From NCBI RefSeq assembly GCF_000159955.1, contig NZ_GG695991.1, positions 35,173-59,171 on the forward strand: a stretch of DNA of 23,999 nucleotides, in the 5' to 3' direction. Under the pieces are notes generated by a model. That model did no database searches. It had not been told where the DNA came from and was given only the letters and a program-made list of their open reading frames with translations. Below, in pieces: positions 7,230-14,668 of this stretch; the stretch's first letter is position 1; every line of letters begins with the position of its first letter. This stretch comes from Paenibacillus sp. oral taxon 786 str. D14. Its GTDB lineage: Bacteria > Bacillota > Bacilli > Paenibacillales > Paenibacillaceae. The translations under genes were made by a program, and so were the position numbers.

Positions 7230-8558
7230 TTATTTAATCGCGCTCTCCAGCAGCGGCTTGACTTCCGGAATCAGCTTCTCCGGATCGGTCCCCGCATTGA
7301 TGATCGGGTCCATCAGCTGCGTCCAGTAAATGTTATCCCATTCCGGATATTTCTCGGAATAGCGGTACGGTCTCGCGTATTCCATCGAGTTGATGATCGC
7401 CTCTAGGGAATGCGATTTCTTCGGATGAAGCTCCTGCAACGTTGCCAAGTCCGCCAGGGATTTACGCGGCGGCATGATCTTCCAGTGGTGGATCGCATCG
7501 CTCAGATCCACCAAAGCTTCGAAAGCGGCATCGGGGTTTTTCGTATTGACGTTGATGCCCATGCCAAGGATGTCGCCAAAGGTGGCATGGATGCCGGTTG
7601 GTCCCGCTGGAACCATAAAAGCTTGCACGTTATCGACCGTGGAATCCAGATCATCGGCTGCCCCGCCCATGAACATAGCCACTTGGCCATCGCGGAACAT
7701 TTTGTCGAAGCCGCGATCGCGAACGATTTGCTGCGAAGGTGTCAATGGACCCTTCACCAGGTCGGCGTAGAAGTTCAGAGCTTCCTTCGCTTCCGGCGAG
7801 TCGATTGGCGATTGACCGTCTTCGGTTAAGACGTCTCCACCGTTTTGCCATACGAACATTTGGGATGGCGGCCAGCCGTTTAACGTAAAGCCCCACTGTA
7901 CCACCGACTTCTCATCAAACCCATCCTCGCCCGGATGCTTGCCATTCTTGTCCTTGGTCAGCTTCGTTGCCGCATCGGTAAATTGCTCCCAGGTCCAGGT
8001 TTCATCCGGATAAGCCACACCCGCTTCGTCGAACAATCCCTTATTCACGTACAGCATCACCGGCTGCTGCAGCCAAGGCAGGCCGTAAACCTTCCCTTCG
8101 TGCGTAAACGGCTGAAGCGAAGCCTCGTAATAATCATCCAGATTCGCTGCCGGTTTGTCAGAGGACTTCAATCGATCTGTAATGTCCAGCATCGCGCCTT
8201 CCGACGAGAACTGGGCCGCACGCTGTGCGCTGATCCAGAACAGATCTGGTCCCGAATTCCCGGTTAATTGCGTGATCAATCGGGTATCGTATTCCGCCGG
8301 ATTGGAATCCTGCACGATCGTATACGTTGTTGATTTCTCGTTTAATTCGTCAAGAATTTGCTGCAGTTCTTTCGCTTCGTCCGCCCCGGCCCAGGTCGTC
8401 AGCTTCAGTTCCACCTTCTTGCCTGGTTCAGCGCTTTGCCCTCCCTTCTCATTCTGATCGCCTTGGCTGGCACCTCCGCCGTTATTGCCGGAGCAGGCCG
8501 ACAACAGCAGGGAAACTGCAAGAACCAAGATGATGGCCATGGAAAATTTCTTCTTCAC
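7230..8558 (-). CDS. Sugar ABC transporter substrate-binding lipoprotein
   Basis: Extracellular solute-binding protein, family 1 (CUT1), 442 residues. A lipoprotein signal lies at 1-22 with lipobox LSAC and lipidated Cys22, followed by a Gly/Ser/Asn linker. The family region LTTWAGADEAKELQQIL opens the mature domain; LDDYYEASLQPFTHEGKVYGLPWLQQPVMLYVNKGLFDEAG is the typical hinge region (only its character is quoted in evidence). The start codon is GTG at 8558: the overlapping ATG leads straight to TGA. GGGGG lies eight bases upstream. It is the first gene of the mannoside operon, transcribed from the promoter at 8645-8673. Confidence 0.93.
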   Translation of the reverse strand: MKKKFSMAIILVLAVSLLLSACSGNNGGGASQGDQNEKGGQSAEPGKKVELKLTTWAGADEAKELQQILDELNEKSTTYTIVQDSNPAEYDTRLITQLTGNSGPDLFWISAQRAAQFSSEGAMLDITDRLKSSDKPAANLDDYYEASLQPFTHEGKVYGLPWLQQPVMLYVNKGLFDEAGVAYPDETWTWEQFTDAATKLTKDKNGKHPGEDGFDEKSVVQWGFTLNGWPPSQMFVWQNGGDVLTEDGQSPIDSPEAKEALNFYADLVKGPLTPSQQIVRDRGFDKMFRDGQVAMFMGGAADDLDSTVDNVQAFMVPAGPTGIHATFGDILGMGINVNTKNPDAAFEALVDLSDAIHHWKIMPPRKSLADLATLQELHPKKSHSLEAIINSMEYARPYRYSEKYPEWDNIYWTQLMDPIINAGTDPEKLIPEVKPLLESAIK

Positions 8559-8614
8559 ATGAATGACCCCCTACCAGATAGATGATAGAATTACTAACTT
8601 CATGACTAACCTTC

Positions 8615-8632
8615 TTTTGTAACGTTACTCAA
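8615..8632. promoter_or_regulatory. LacI-type operator O1 in the sugar operon leader
   Basis: TTTTGTAACGTTACTCAA matches the perfect palindrome at 8761-8778 in 16 of 18 positions. It starts about 6 bases downstream of the predicted transcription start of the minus-strand operon, a classic repressor position. Confidence 0.8.
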
Positions 8633-8644
8633 GATTACATTTTT

Positions 8645-8673
8645 ATTATGTATCCAAATGACAACGCTGTCAA
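8645..8673 (-). promoter_or_regulatory. Sigma-A promoter of the mannoside transport operon
   Basis: The minus strand has a perfect -35 TTGACA (8668-8673), a 17-bp spacer and -10 CATAAT (8645-8650). It drives the binding-protein gene through a leader of about 80 bases that contains operator O1. Confidence 0.85.
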
Positions 8674-8728
8674 GAGAGGATTTCAGCTTCACAAAATGCT
8701 GAAAACTAAGCTTTTTTCCTGCTAATCG

Positions 8729-8757
8729 TTTACATTACAACTTTTTTTGTGTATATT
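8729..8757 (+). promoter_or_regulatory. Sigma-A promoter of the LacI-family regulator
   Basis: -35 TTTACA (8729-8734), a 17-bp spacer and -10 TATATT (8752-8757). The operator at 8761-8778 covers the likely start site, so autorepression is expected. The sequence around the -35 (TAATCGTTTACA) also loosely resembles a cre half-site. Confidence 0.8.
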
Positions 8758-8760
8758 TAA

Positions 8761-8778
8761 TTTTGTAACGTTACAAAA
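8761..8778. promoter_or_regulatory. LacI-type operator O2, perfect 18-bp palindrome
   Basis: TTTTGTAACGTTACAAAA is a perfect palindrome with the central CG typical of LacI-family operators. It lies immediately after the -10 of the regulator gene, and an almost identical copy lies at 8615-8632. Confidence 0.85.
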
Positions 8779-8810
8779 TGATAAGCAGTACACATAGAGG
8801 GGATTCAAAC

Positions 8811-9821
8811 ATGCGTAAAAAAGTCGTCATGCAGGATATCGCTGATCGCTTGAATCTATCCAAGAACTCTGTCTCCCAGGCGTTATCCGGCAAGGACGGA
8901 GTAAGCGAAGAAACGCGGCGCAAAATTATCGAGACGGCGGAAGCCATGGGCTACCGTTACAACAAGAAGACGTCCGCCGGCAATCAAAATCAAGTGAAGA
9001 CCATCGGGCTGATTGCTTCAGACTTTGCTTTTTCCATGCAGTTTTTCGGGGAAATCTATCTTGCGGTCGAACGGGAAGCCAAGAACCACGGTATCAATCT
9101 CCTTATTCAATCGATTACTCCCGAGATGCGCGACCGGCTGCAGCTGCCTTCTTTCATTGAAGAGAAGCAAGTGGACGGCCTCCTGATTCTGTCGCATATC
9201 AGTACGGCTTATATCCGCAACGTGCTTGAGCAAGGCATCCCCACCGTGCTGATCGACCACCATCACCCGCTGCTTTCAACCGATGCGGTTCTGACCAATA
9301 ACCGTTTCAGCGCTTATATCGCCGTCAAGCATCTGCTGGATTATGGCCATCGGAATATCGGCATCCTGGGCAATGTCGCGGTTTCGCCGAGTTACCAGGA
9401 ACGTTGGGAAGGCTATATGCTTGCCCTGCGGGAGCACGGCCTTGAGCCGCGTGAAGCACGTATGCTTGTGCATACGCAAGAAGAAGAGGAAATCATCGCT
9501 GAAGCGATGAGCCGTGTGGCTGACCAGCCTAGCGCTTGGTTTTGCCTGAATGATGGATTTGCGTTTTACGTCAGCTCGGCGCTGCGCCAGCTGGGTTACC
9601 AAATCCCTGACGAGATCTCGATTTGCGGCTTCGACAACAGCCATTATTCCCAAATGGCCACGCCCAAAATCACGACGATGGAGGTTGACCTGTCTCTGTT
9701 CGCGCACAAAGCGTTTGATCAGCTCATGTGGCGGATCAAGCATCCGAACGAAGCGTATCAAGAAATTTTGCTGCCCACCCATTTGATCGTGCGCGAATCA
9801 ACGGCAGCTGTGAAAGTTTAA
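8811..9821 (+). CDS. LacI-family transcriptional regulator of the mannoside operon
   Basis: DNA-binding repressor of 336 residues. The N-terminal helix-turn-helix VVMQDIADRLNLSKNSVSQA (5-24) and the hinge around GYRYN (47-51) are followed by a periplasmic-binding-protein-like effector domain (TIGLIASDFAFSMQFFGEIYLA onwards, described here by its opening TIGLIASDF) ending in the usual PTHLIVRESTA. The start at 8811 has GAGGGGA upstream; the frame opens earlier, inside the operator, where no binding site is seen. It is divergent from the sugar operon, and both promoters carry the same palindrome. The inferred inducer is the imported oligosaccharide or a breakdown product. Confidence 0.93.
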   Translation: MRKKVVMQDIADRLNLSKNSVSQALSGKDGVSEETRRKIIETAEAMGYRYNKKTSAGNQNQVKTIGLIASDFAFSMQFFGEIYLAVEREAKNHGINLLIQSITPEMRDRLQLPSFIEEKQVDGLLILSHISTAYIRNVLEQGIPTVLIDHHHPLLSTDAVLTNNRFSAYIAVKHLLDYGHRNIGILGNVAVSPSYQERWEGYMLALREHGLEPREARMLVHTQEEEEIIAEAMSRVADQPSAWFCLNDGFAFYVSSALRQLGYQIPDEISICGFDNSHYSQMATPKITTMEVDLSLFAHKAFDQLMWRIKHPNEAYQEILLPTHLIVRESTAAVKV

Positions 9822-9831
9822 ATCAAAAAAA

Positions 9832-9866
9832 AGTCGATCAGGATGTAACCCTGACTGACTTTTTTT
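9832..9866 (+). terminator. Intrinsic terminator of the LacI-family gene
   Basis: AGTC, a 2x2 internal loop, then TCAGG pair with CCTGA and GACT, followed by a run of seven T. It begins 11 bases after the stop codon. Confidence 0.8.
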
Positions 9867-9915
9867 GTATCAGTGGACGACGGAATCGTTAGCACTCCCC
9901 GTCGGAGAATACAAA

Positions 9916-10103
9916 CTAACTGGAATTTCTACCGTTAATATTGGCAGAAACGTAAGTTATGGGCGATTTAACGGTAAATTGTATAGTTAATTTGGGTGCT
10001 TTTCCGCTAAAGTGGCGATATTGATGAAATTAACGGTAGGTTTTACTGTTAGTTGCACGTACAGCTGGTCTACATCGAAATTAACGGTACATTTTCCAGT
10101 TAA
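9916..10103. repeat. Four copies of a 23-nt dispersed imperfect-palindrome repeat
   Basis: Copies lie at 9916-9938 (inverted), 9968-9990, 10030-10052 and 10081-10103. Each begins TTAACGGTA (in its own orientation) and ends in GTTAA or GTTAG, with an AT-rich variable middle; the ends are roughly inverted. Gaps are 29, 39 and 28 bases. This noncoding stretch between the regulator's terminator and the DUF554 gene holds no other gene that I can see. Confidence 0.7.
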
Positions 10104-10107
10104 TTTG

Positions 10108-10137
10108 TATTGAGTATCCCGACTTGAGTCCTCAATA
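10108..10137 (-). terminator. Stem-loop overlapping the DUF554 stop codon
   Basis: TATTGAG and CTCAATA form a perfect 7-bp stem around the stop codon region, with a small inner GACT/AGTC stem. There is no T run on the minus strand, so termination is only possible. Confidence 0.3.
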
Positions 10138-10815
10138 ACCGAACCAGCCTTTAAGCAAAAACCAGATCACCGGCACCAATAAGGACGGCAGCATATTCAA
10201 CGTCTTCGCATCGATGATCTTCAAAATCGATAACCCCGAGCTTGCAATCAGCACGCCGCCGACAATCGAAATTTCCGTCAGCAATGAAGTCGTCAGAAAA
10301 GTCGCCAAATAATCGGCGCTCATATAAATGGCTCCCTGCCATAGAAAGAGCACGACAGCAGTAAGTGCAATGCCGATGCCGTAGCTGGATGCCAGCACCA
10401 TGGAAGTCACTAAATCCAGCGTGGCATTCATGTACAGGTAGGTGTGATTCCCGTGAAGCGCGCTTTCAATCGGCCCAAGGATCGACAACGTGCCGATGCA
10501 GAAGAGCAGGATGCCCGTCGATAGTCCTTGTCCCAAATTCGAGGTGGAGAACCGCCCCACCAGCCGTTGGAACTTCCCGTCGATGTCCAGCGCGGTTCCG
10601 GCCAAACTCCCCGCCGCCATGCTGATGATGAACAGTACAGGGAACGTGCTGTCCTTCATATGGGTCACCGCAGCGTTAATGCCAAGCATGGTGGCGGCCA
10701 GACCGATTGCAGTAAATAGGGCGGACTGATACGTTTCCTTCAGCCCTTTCTTAAAGATGCTGCCAAGCACACTCCCCGCCAATATGGCGACCGTGTTCAC
10801 AATCGTTCCGATCAT
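10132..10815 (-). CDS. DUF554 family membrane protein
   Basis: Polytopic membrane protein of 227 residues, full length for DUF554 (Bacillus YdfK / Escherichia YqgA group). It starts MIGTIVNTVAILAGSVLGS and has the family-type ALFTAIGLAATMLG and AAGSLAGTALDID segments. Six or seven hydrophobic helices are visible, and a C-terminal LLKGWFGY follows the last one. The biochemical function of the family is not established; transport of an unknown small molecule is often suggested. AGGAG lies seven bases before the ATG. It lies 65 bases downstream of the broken methyltransferase gene on the same strand. Confidence 0.9.
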   Translation of the reverse strand: MIGTIVNTVAILAGSVLGSIFKKGLKETYQSALFTAIGLAATMLGINAAVTHMKDSTFPVLFIISMAAGSLAGTALDIDGKFQRLVGRFSTSNLGQGLSTGILLFCIGTLSILGPIESALHGNHTYLYMNATLDLVTSMVLASSYGIGIALTAVVLFLWQGAIYMSADYLATFLTTSLLTEISIVGGVLIASSGLSILKIIDAKTLNMLPSLLVPVIWFLLKGWFGY

Positions 10816-10880
10816 CTTTCTGCTCCTATCCGTTCATTTGTTCTGTCCTCATTCATGATAACGTTTTGCCGAAAAACCGT

Positions 10881-11267
10881 CTAGCGCATCTCCTTGATGC
10901 CCATCAGAATCTCCACATCGATGGTGATTTCTACGGCATCCCGCTGCGTAAACGCTGCGATTCGCGCTTGTTCCGCAGACCAGGCGAGCGGGCAGCCAGC
11001 CGGATGGTTCTTTGGACAAATCGATGCCAACGCCTAACCCATCCGGCCTTTCCAACTGCCGTAATATCCCCTGCAAATGCGAACCTTCCCCGCAACCCAT
11101 GTCGGCCACGAGAGGGGCAGAAGCGGTGTCGCCTGCGTATGGATTAATGATCCGGGCGATCGTTTCATGCATTGGGGCATAGAGTTTGCTCCCCGCAATG
11201 ATGCTCCGTCTAGCAGCAAACAGCTCTTTGTCATAATGGCTATGGACCGGACGGGACAAACGGGCAT
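10881..11267 (-). pseudogene. Remnant of an rlmA-like 23S rRNA (guanine-N1) methyltransferase
   Basis: RlmA-type enzymes methylate a guanine of 23S rRNA. What remains begins inside the protein with LSRPVHSHYDKELFAARRSI, so the N-terminal zinc-binding part is gone. It continues through the SAM motif VADMGCGEGSH and ends at GVGIDLSKE. Then the frame changes and PLAWSAEQARIAAF...ITIDVEILMG follows, which resembles the family's C-terminus (MTPLxWxA...). The segment between, about 80-100 residues with the rest of the catalytic domain, is missing, with a frameshift at the joint. The 5' side runs directly into a terminator hairpin. The gene cannot give an active enzyme. Confidence 0.8.
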
Positions 11268-11298
11268 AAAAAAAGAAAGGCAGCACTTCCCGCCTTCC
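11268..11298 (-). terminator. Intrinsic terminator fused to the 5' side of the rlmA remnant
   Basis: On the minus strand GGAAGGC and GCCTTTC form a 7-bp stem (one G-U) around a 10-base loop, followed by seven T. It terminates whatever gene once lay upstream and now abuts the pseudogene, marking a deletion joint. Confidence 0.65.
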
Positions 11299-11394
11299 TT
11301 CATTTAACTATTCGATCATGGACTTTGAAGAGCTATGAAAAATGGGCAGACGACATGAATTCAAACCATCACGAGCGCTGCAGCATCTTCACTC

Positions 11395-11424
11395 TTTATG
11401 GGGCGGCGAAAATTTTGATATACT
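11395..11424 (+). promoter_or_regulatory. Possible promoter of the arsR-type gene
   Basis: -10 TATACT (11419-11424), with a poor -35 TTTATG at 18 bp. The distance to the start codon at 11458 fits. The weak -35 makes this tentative. The rest of 11299-11457 shows nothing else. Confidence 0.35.
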
Positions 11425-11457
11425 GGGAACAAACGAACTAAGAACGGGGATCAAACG

Positions 11458-11691
11458 ATGAAAGACCAAGACATGCTGGCCGTGCTAAAGGCCCTCTCAA
11501 ATGAAACTCGGCTCAACATTCTCTGTTGGCTGCGGGAGCCGGAGAAATTGGAGTCCGATCTGCCGGATGTCATCAAGCAAGAGTTTCCGGGCAGTGTATG
11601 TGTCGGCTCGATTCAGGAAAAATCCGGATTAGCGCAATCCGTCATTTCTTCGTATTTAGCCAGTTTGCAAAAGAGCGGCCTGTTAGAATCA
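11458..11691 (+). pseudogene. ArsR-type winged-helix regulator, 3' end lost to IS insertion
   Basis: N-terminal 78 residues of an ArsR/SmtB-type repressor: MLAVLKALSNETRLNILCWL is the family opening, and QEKSGLAQSVISSYLASLQKSG is the recognition helix region with LLES after it. The wing and C-terminal helix are missing because the IS256-family element starts at 11692; the frame then runs four codons into the element to a TAG at 11704-11706. The start has an AACGGGGATC stretch upstream. After the right end of the element no arsR sequence resumes, so the missing part was deleted or moved. The ligand and target are unknown. Confidence 0.8.
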
Positions 11692-11719
11692 GAGTCTGTA
11701 AAATAGTTTGTGTAAACTC
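11692..11719. repeat. Left terminal inverted repeat of the IS256-family element
   Basis: Begins GAGTCTGT and ends TGTGTAAACTC. It pairs with 13024-13051 at 21 of 28 positions. The outer boundary could shift by one or two bases because no target duplication fixes it. Confidence 0.7.
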
Positions 11720-11764
11720 CCAAATCTATTAAAATGGAAAGTAATAGAAAGGTTGGGAGAACAC

Positions 11765-12985
11765 ATGGGACTATGGACAAAAGAGCAACTACGGACGTTT
11801 ATTAAGGAGAACAAGCTGGTAACGGCTCAGGATGCGCAAAATGCCTTGAAAGAACTGTTTGCTGAAACTCTTCAAGAGATGCTGGAAGCAGAGCTCGATA
11901 CGCATTTAGGCTACGAAAAGCATGAGGTCAAAGCCAAGATGACGCCAAATAGCCGAAATGGCAAGAGCAAGAAGACGGTGGTCAGCGAATACGGAGAGCA
12001 GGAAATTATGGTTCCACGGGATCGGATGGGTGAGTTCGAGCCCGTTGTTGTGCAGAAACACCAGAAGAATGTAACTGGCATCGAAGATCAGATCATCGCC
12101 CTGTACGCCAAAGGAGTCAGCACACGAGAGATTCAAGACCATCTGCAAAACCTGTACGGCATCGAAGTCTCGCCTACGCTCATTTCCAATGTTACCAACA
12201 AAATCGTGCCTCTCATTAAGGAATGGCAGAATCGGCCGCTTCAAGGCGTGTACGCCGTCGTTTACATGGATGCGATTCACTTCAAAGTGAAGCAGGACGG
12301 TGCCATTGTAAACAAAGCGGCCTACATGGTTATCGGCATCGACCTGGACGGAAACAAGGATGTGCTCGGCATGTGGATCGGGGAGAATGAATCCAGTAAG
12401 TTCTGGCTAAGCGTCCTAAATGACCTGCGAAATCGTGGTGTCCAAGACATTCTCATCATCTGTGTGGACAATCTCAGTGGTTTCTCCGAAGCGATTGCTG
12501 CCTGCTATCCAAAGACCGAGATCCAAAAGTGTATCATCCACCAAATCCGTAATTCCACTCGCTACGTGTCGTACAAGGATCTCAAGAAAGTCACTGCGGA
12601 CCTGAAGCCGATTTACAAGGCAGCAACTGAGGAAGGGGCGCTCTTGGAACTGGACCGCTTCGAGGAAGTCTGGGGCGTCAAGTATCCGCTCATTGTCCGC
12701 TCTTGGCGCAACAACTGGGAGGAGCTCTCGACCTTCTTCAAGTACCCACCTGAGATCCGCAAACTCATCTACACAACAAATATGATTGAGAGTTACCACC
12801 GACAGCTTCGCAAGGTGACCAAGGGAAAGAGTATTTTTCCGACTGATGAAGCTCTGCTGAAAATGCTCTATCTGGCCACGATGGATGTGACCCGCAAATG
12901 GACAGGCCGCGTCCAAAACTGGGGACAGATGCTGCTTCAGCTTTCGGTCTTCTTTCCGGATCGGATCAGCAACTACTTACGTTAG
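11765..12985 (+). CDS. IS256-family transposase
   Basis: DDE transposase of 406 residues, the full usual length. The catalytic triad is D169 (VVYMDAIHFK), D235 (IICVDNLSGF) and E342 (TTNMIESYHRQLRK). KCIIHQIRNS (255-264) is the IS256 C/D-x2-H signature. The N-terminal part holds the DNA-binding helices. The ATG at 11765 has GGGAG five bases upstream; the frame opens earlier but without a binding site. No frameshift or stop is seen, so the enzyme may be active. A GC-rich hairpin follows the stop. Confidence 0.95.
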   Translation: MGLWTKEQLRTFIKENKLVTAQDAQNALKELFAETLQEMLEAELDTHLGYEKHEVKAKMTPNSRNGKSKKTVVSEYGEQEIMVPRDRMGEFEPVVVQKHQKNVTGIEDQIIALYAKGVSTREIQDHLQNLYGIEVSPTLISNVTNKIVPLIKEWQNRPLQGVYAVVYMDAIHFKVKQDGAIVNKAAYMVIGIDLDGNKDVLGMWIGENESSKFWLSVLNDLRNRGVQDILIICVDNLSGFSEAIAACYPKTEIQKCIIHQIRNSTRYVSYKDLKKVTADLKPIYKAATEEGALLELDRFEEVWGVKYPLIVRSWRNNWEELSTFFKYPPEIRKLIYTTNMIESYHRQLRKVTKGKSIFPTDEALLKMLYLATMDVTRKWTGRVQNWGQMLLQLSVFFPDRISNYLR

Positions 12986-12993
12986 AAACGCCA

Positions 12994-13013
12994 AATCCCC
13001 CCTCGGGGGGATT
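12994..13013 (+). terminator. GC-rich hairpin after the transposase gene
   Basis: AATCCCCCC and GGGGGGATT form a near-perfect stem with a minimal loop eight bases after the stop. There is no good T run, so it may end or block transcription in either direction. Confidence 0.5.
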
Positions 13014-13023
13014 GCTTGGAACT

Positions 13024-13051
13024 GAGTTTACACAGAAATCTTGACAGACCC
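13024..13051. repeat. Right terminal inverted repeat of the IS256-family element
   Basis: The minus strand begins GGGTCTGTC and ends TGTGTAAACTC, mirroring the left end. Confidence 0.7.
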
Positions 13052-13131
13052 GATCATTAGGGAAAGTTCCCCCTCACAACCCAGCCAGCAACCCGAAACT
13101 ATTTTTGAAAATCGACTTTTTCAGGAGCAAC
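13052..13131. other. About 80 bp of orphan sequence between the IS and the truncated TIR gene
   Basis: This stretch continues neither arsR nor the TIR domain of the next gene. It contains a GGGAAAGTTCCCC palindrome-like part and AAAATCGACTTTTTCAGGAG. It is open on both strands but too short to assign. It may be the tail of a second, lost mobile element. Its origin is unknown. Confidence 0.5.
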
Positions 13132-13926
13132 TATATAGCTATGAGAAACAAATACATCGTATATCTTTTGATTCTGAAGCTTATTGCCTTCAATTCTGTT
13201 TAATAAATCCAGAGGGGTCATGAAAAACTGACTTGTCTCCGTCATGTAACTCTTTTCTTTACCTTTAAACTTTTTTCTTAATTTCATATAGTTTCCCATC
13301 CGTTGCAAATGTCTGAACCCCATGTTTCTAATCTGGTTATTCCGTTCACTGTCATTAAGCTTGTAGAAAAATTCTAGGACTTTATTGGACTTATATTTTT
13401 GTAGTTCATTAAATATTTCCAACTTTCCTTCTAAACTTATTCCTCTTTGGTGATAAGCAGCAATAAATGCATCAATATATAGTGGTTCAACATTTTGAAT
13501 AAGTTCATTTTCTTTAGCGATCTTGTCATTTCTACTCTTAATAGCGTTTAGCCTCTTAACCTTAAAACTGTTGAACTTTTCTTGATAACCCACACTATCA
13601 AAGTTAGCTTTGTGCTTAATAACCATACCTTTAGATAGCATGTGTTTGACTTTAGGCAGATTAAGAAAATGCTTCCTCGGTGGGTCAGGCTTGTACCTGA
13701 CATTCTTACCAATCTTTCGCAAGAATTCATCTTTCTTTTTATAGTGTTGATAACGTTGGTTTAGTTCGCACCACTCATGTGGATACAACTCTTTAAATAA
13801 ATTTACCAGTGTATCCGCATTATAATCATAAGGTAGAACTTCTGATAGGCGTCTCAATATTTGTGTGATTTTTTTATTGATCCGCATCGTTTCTCCAACA
13901 TATTTTCTTTTTGTTACACCCGGCAT
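13099..13926 (-). pseudogene. TIR-domain protein, C-terminal TIR domain cut off (Thoeris-associated candidate)
   Basis: Protein of 275 residues in present form. Residues 1-250 form a basic, helical, Lys-rich region with no domain that I recognise; a TPLDLLNRI segment lies just before IYDVFVSHSY (255-264), which is the classic first strand of a TIR domain (xDVFISHSxxD). The protein then leaves the family pattern (IVAPEKVDFQK) and stops, so about 120 residues of TIR domain, with its catalytic Glu, are missing. The break at about 13131-13137 joins the orphan 80 bp beside the IS. The ATG at 13926 has AGGAG nine bases upstream. It follows thsB by 43 bases on the same strand, so it was probably a third Thoeris-linked gene, now without NADase capacity. 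It may still be translated. Base use is AT-rich, like thsA and thsB. Confidence 0.7.
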
Positions 13927-13969
13927 GTACTATATCTCCTAAAATGATCGTTATCAATGCATCTCTAAT

Positions 13970-14644
13970 TTACACACTTTTTCGAATGTTATATGAATCT
14001 ATATTTTTATTAATGTCGTATGCTATCTGAAGATAATAATCGATATTATTAATAAAATCGACCCACTTAACCGATCGTATATATGAGGCTTCTCCGGTGT
14101 ATACCTTGTTTAATTCACTATGGTTACTACAGTCGTTATAAGTAGGAGATTTTATGTTAAACATATTTTCTCTCAATATTGTAAATAAAGTATAGGTCTT
14201 TAGTGTCCTACAATTACAATAGGGACACGAGTTGTCCTGGATGAAATATTCGTAGCTATTATTTTTATCTGGCAAAACAACTGCCAGCATTGCATTGGCG
14301 CTACTAGTCCTTCCGTTTCTCGTAAGTTCTTTCAACGAATACGAGATCTCCCATGGGATCCACTGGTCTTCTTCGCTGACAAATGCCGATTTCATATTCT
14401 TTGAAATAAACACAATGGTGATGCTACTATCAAAGATCTTATCCTTTAATTTAGTCCAAATCGTTTCATCCTTGAATTCACTAAGGTCTTCACCGTCAGC
14501 TTCACCTTTATTAATGTGATCGTCTTCCTTTAGTTTGTCTTGAAGCTCATCTACATAATGTCTTACAGTTGTAGAATAGTCATTATTTAAAGGATATACA
14601 TTGCTATCGGAATACTTATAGGAAATAAAAATCTTTCTCCCCAT
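13970..14644 (-). CDS. thsB: Thoeris ThsB, TIR-domain protein
   Basis: TIR-like protein of 224 residues (DUF1863/ThsB type). The first strand [12 protein letters not shown] (4-15) is the family signature, [10 protein letters not shown] (75-84) is a core strand, and [12 protein letters not shown] (95-106) carries E99, the position of the catalytic Glu in this family. In Thoeris, ThsB senses phage and converts NAD+ to a cyclic ADP-ribose isomer that activates ThsA. The protein is longer than the 188-residue B. cereus protein I remember and has a Cys cluster CPYCNC (140-145). The ATG at 14644 has GGGGAG eight bases upstream; an in-frame GTG three codons earlier overlaps that site. It follows thsA by 24 bases. 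Confidence 0.88.
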   Translation of the reverse strand: MGRKIFISYKYSDSNVYPLNNDYSTTVRHYVDELQDKLKEDDHINKGEADGEDLSEFKDETIWTKLKDKIFDSSITIVFISKNMKSAFVSEEDQWIPWEISYSLKELTRNGRTSSANAMLAVVLPDKNNSYEYFIQDNSCPYCNCRTLKTYTLFTILRENMFNIKSPTYNDCSNHSELNKVYTGEASYIRSVKWVDFINNIDYYLQIAYDINKNIDSYNIRKSV

Positions 14645-14668
14645 TTTATTCACTCCCCAAATTATTCT

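Larger units (their letters stand above)
11692..13051 (+). mobile_element. IS256-family insertion sequence, complete
   Basis: A 1360-bp element with one transposase gene. The 28-bp imperfect terminal inverted repeats lie at 11692-11719 and 13024-13051 and match at 21 of 28 positions, including an inner perfect 11-bp TGTGTAAACTC. IS256 members normally duplicate 8-9 bp of target. Here the left flank ends TTAGAATCA and the right flank begins GATCATTA, with no duplication. The two flanks also belong to unrelated genes, so sequence next to the element has been lost or recombined. Confidence 0.85.

Noticed and set aside
8724..8737. A cre site over the -35 of the lacI-type gene
   Set aside because: It misses at least two consensus positions and overlaps a good -35, so the match is easily explained by the promoter.
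9916..10103. CRISPR array
   Set aside because: The 23-nt units differ in their middle, one is inverted, spacings vary (29, 39, 28) and no cas gene is present.
11684..13060. A target-site duplication around the IS256 element
   Set aside because: I compared 8-9 bases on each side with small shifts of the element ends; only a four-base ATCA is shared, which is not significant.
13041..13223. A 60-codon plus-strand frame after the transposase
   Set aside because: It crosses the IS end and overlaps the TIR gene antisense, starts at TTG without a binding site, and does not continue arsR.
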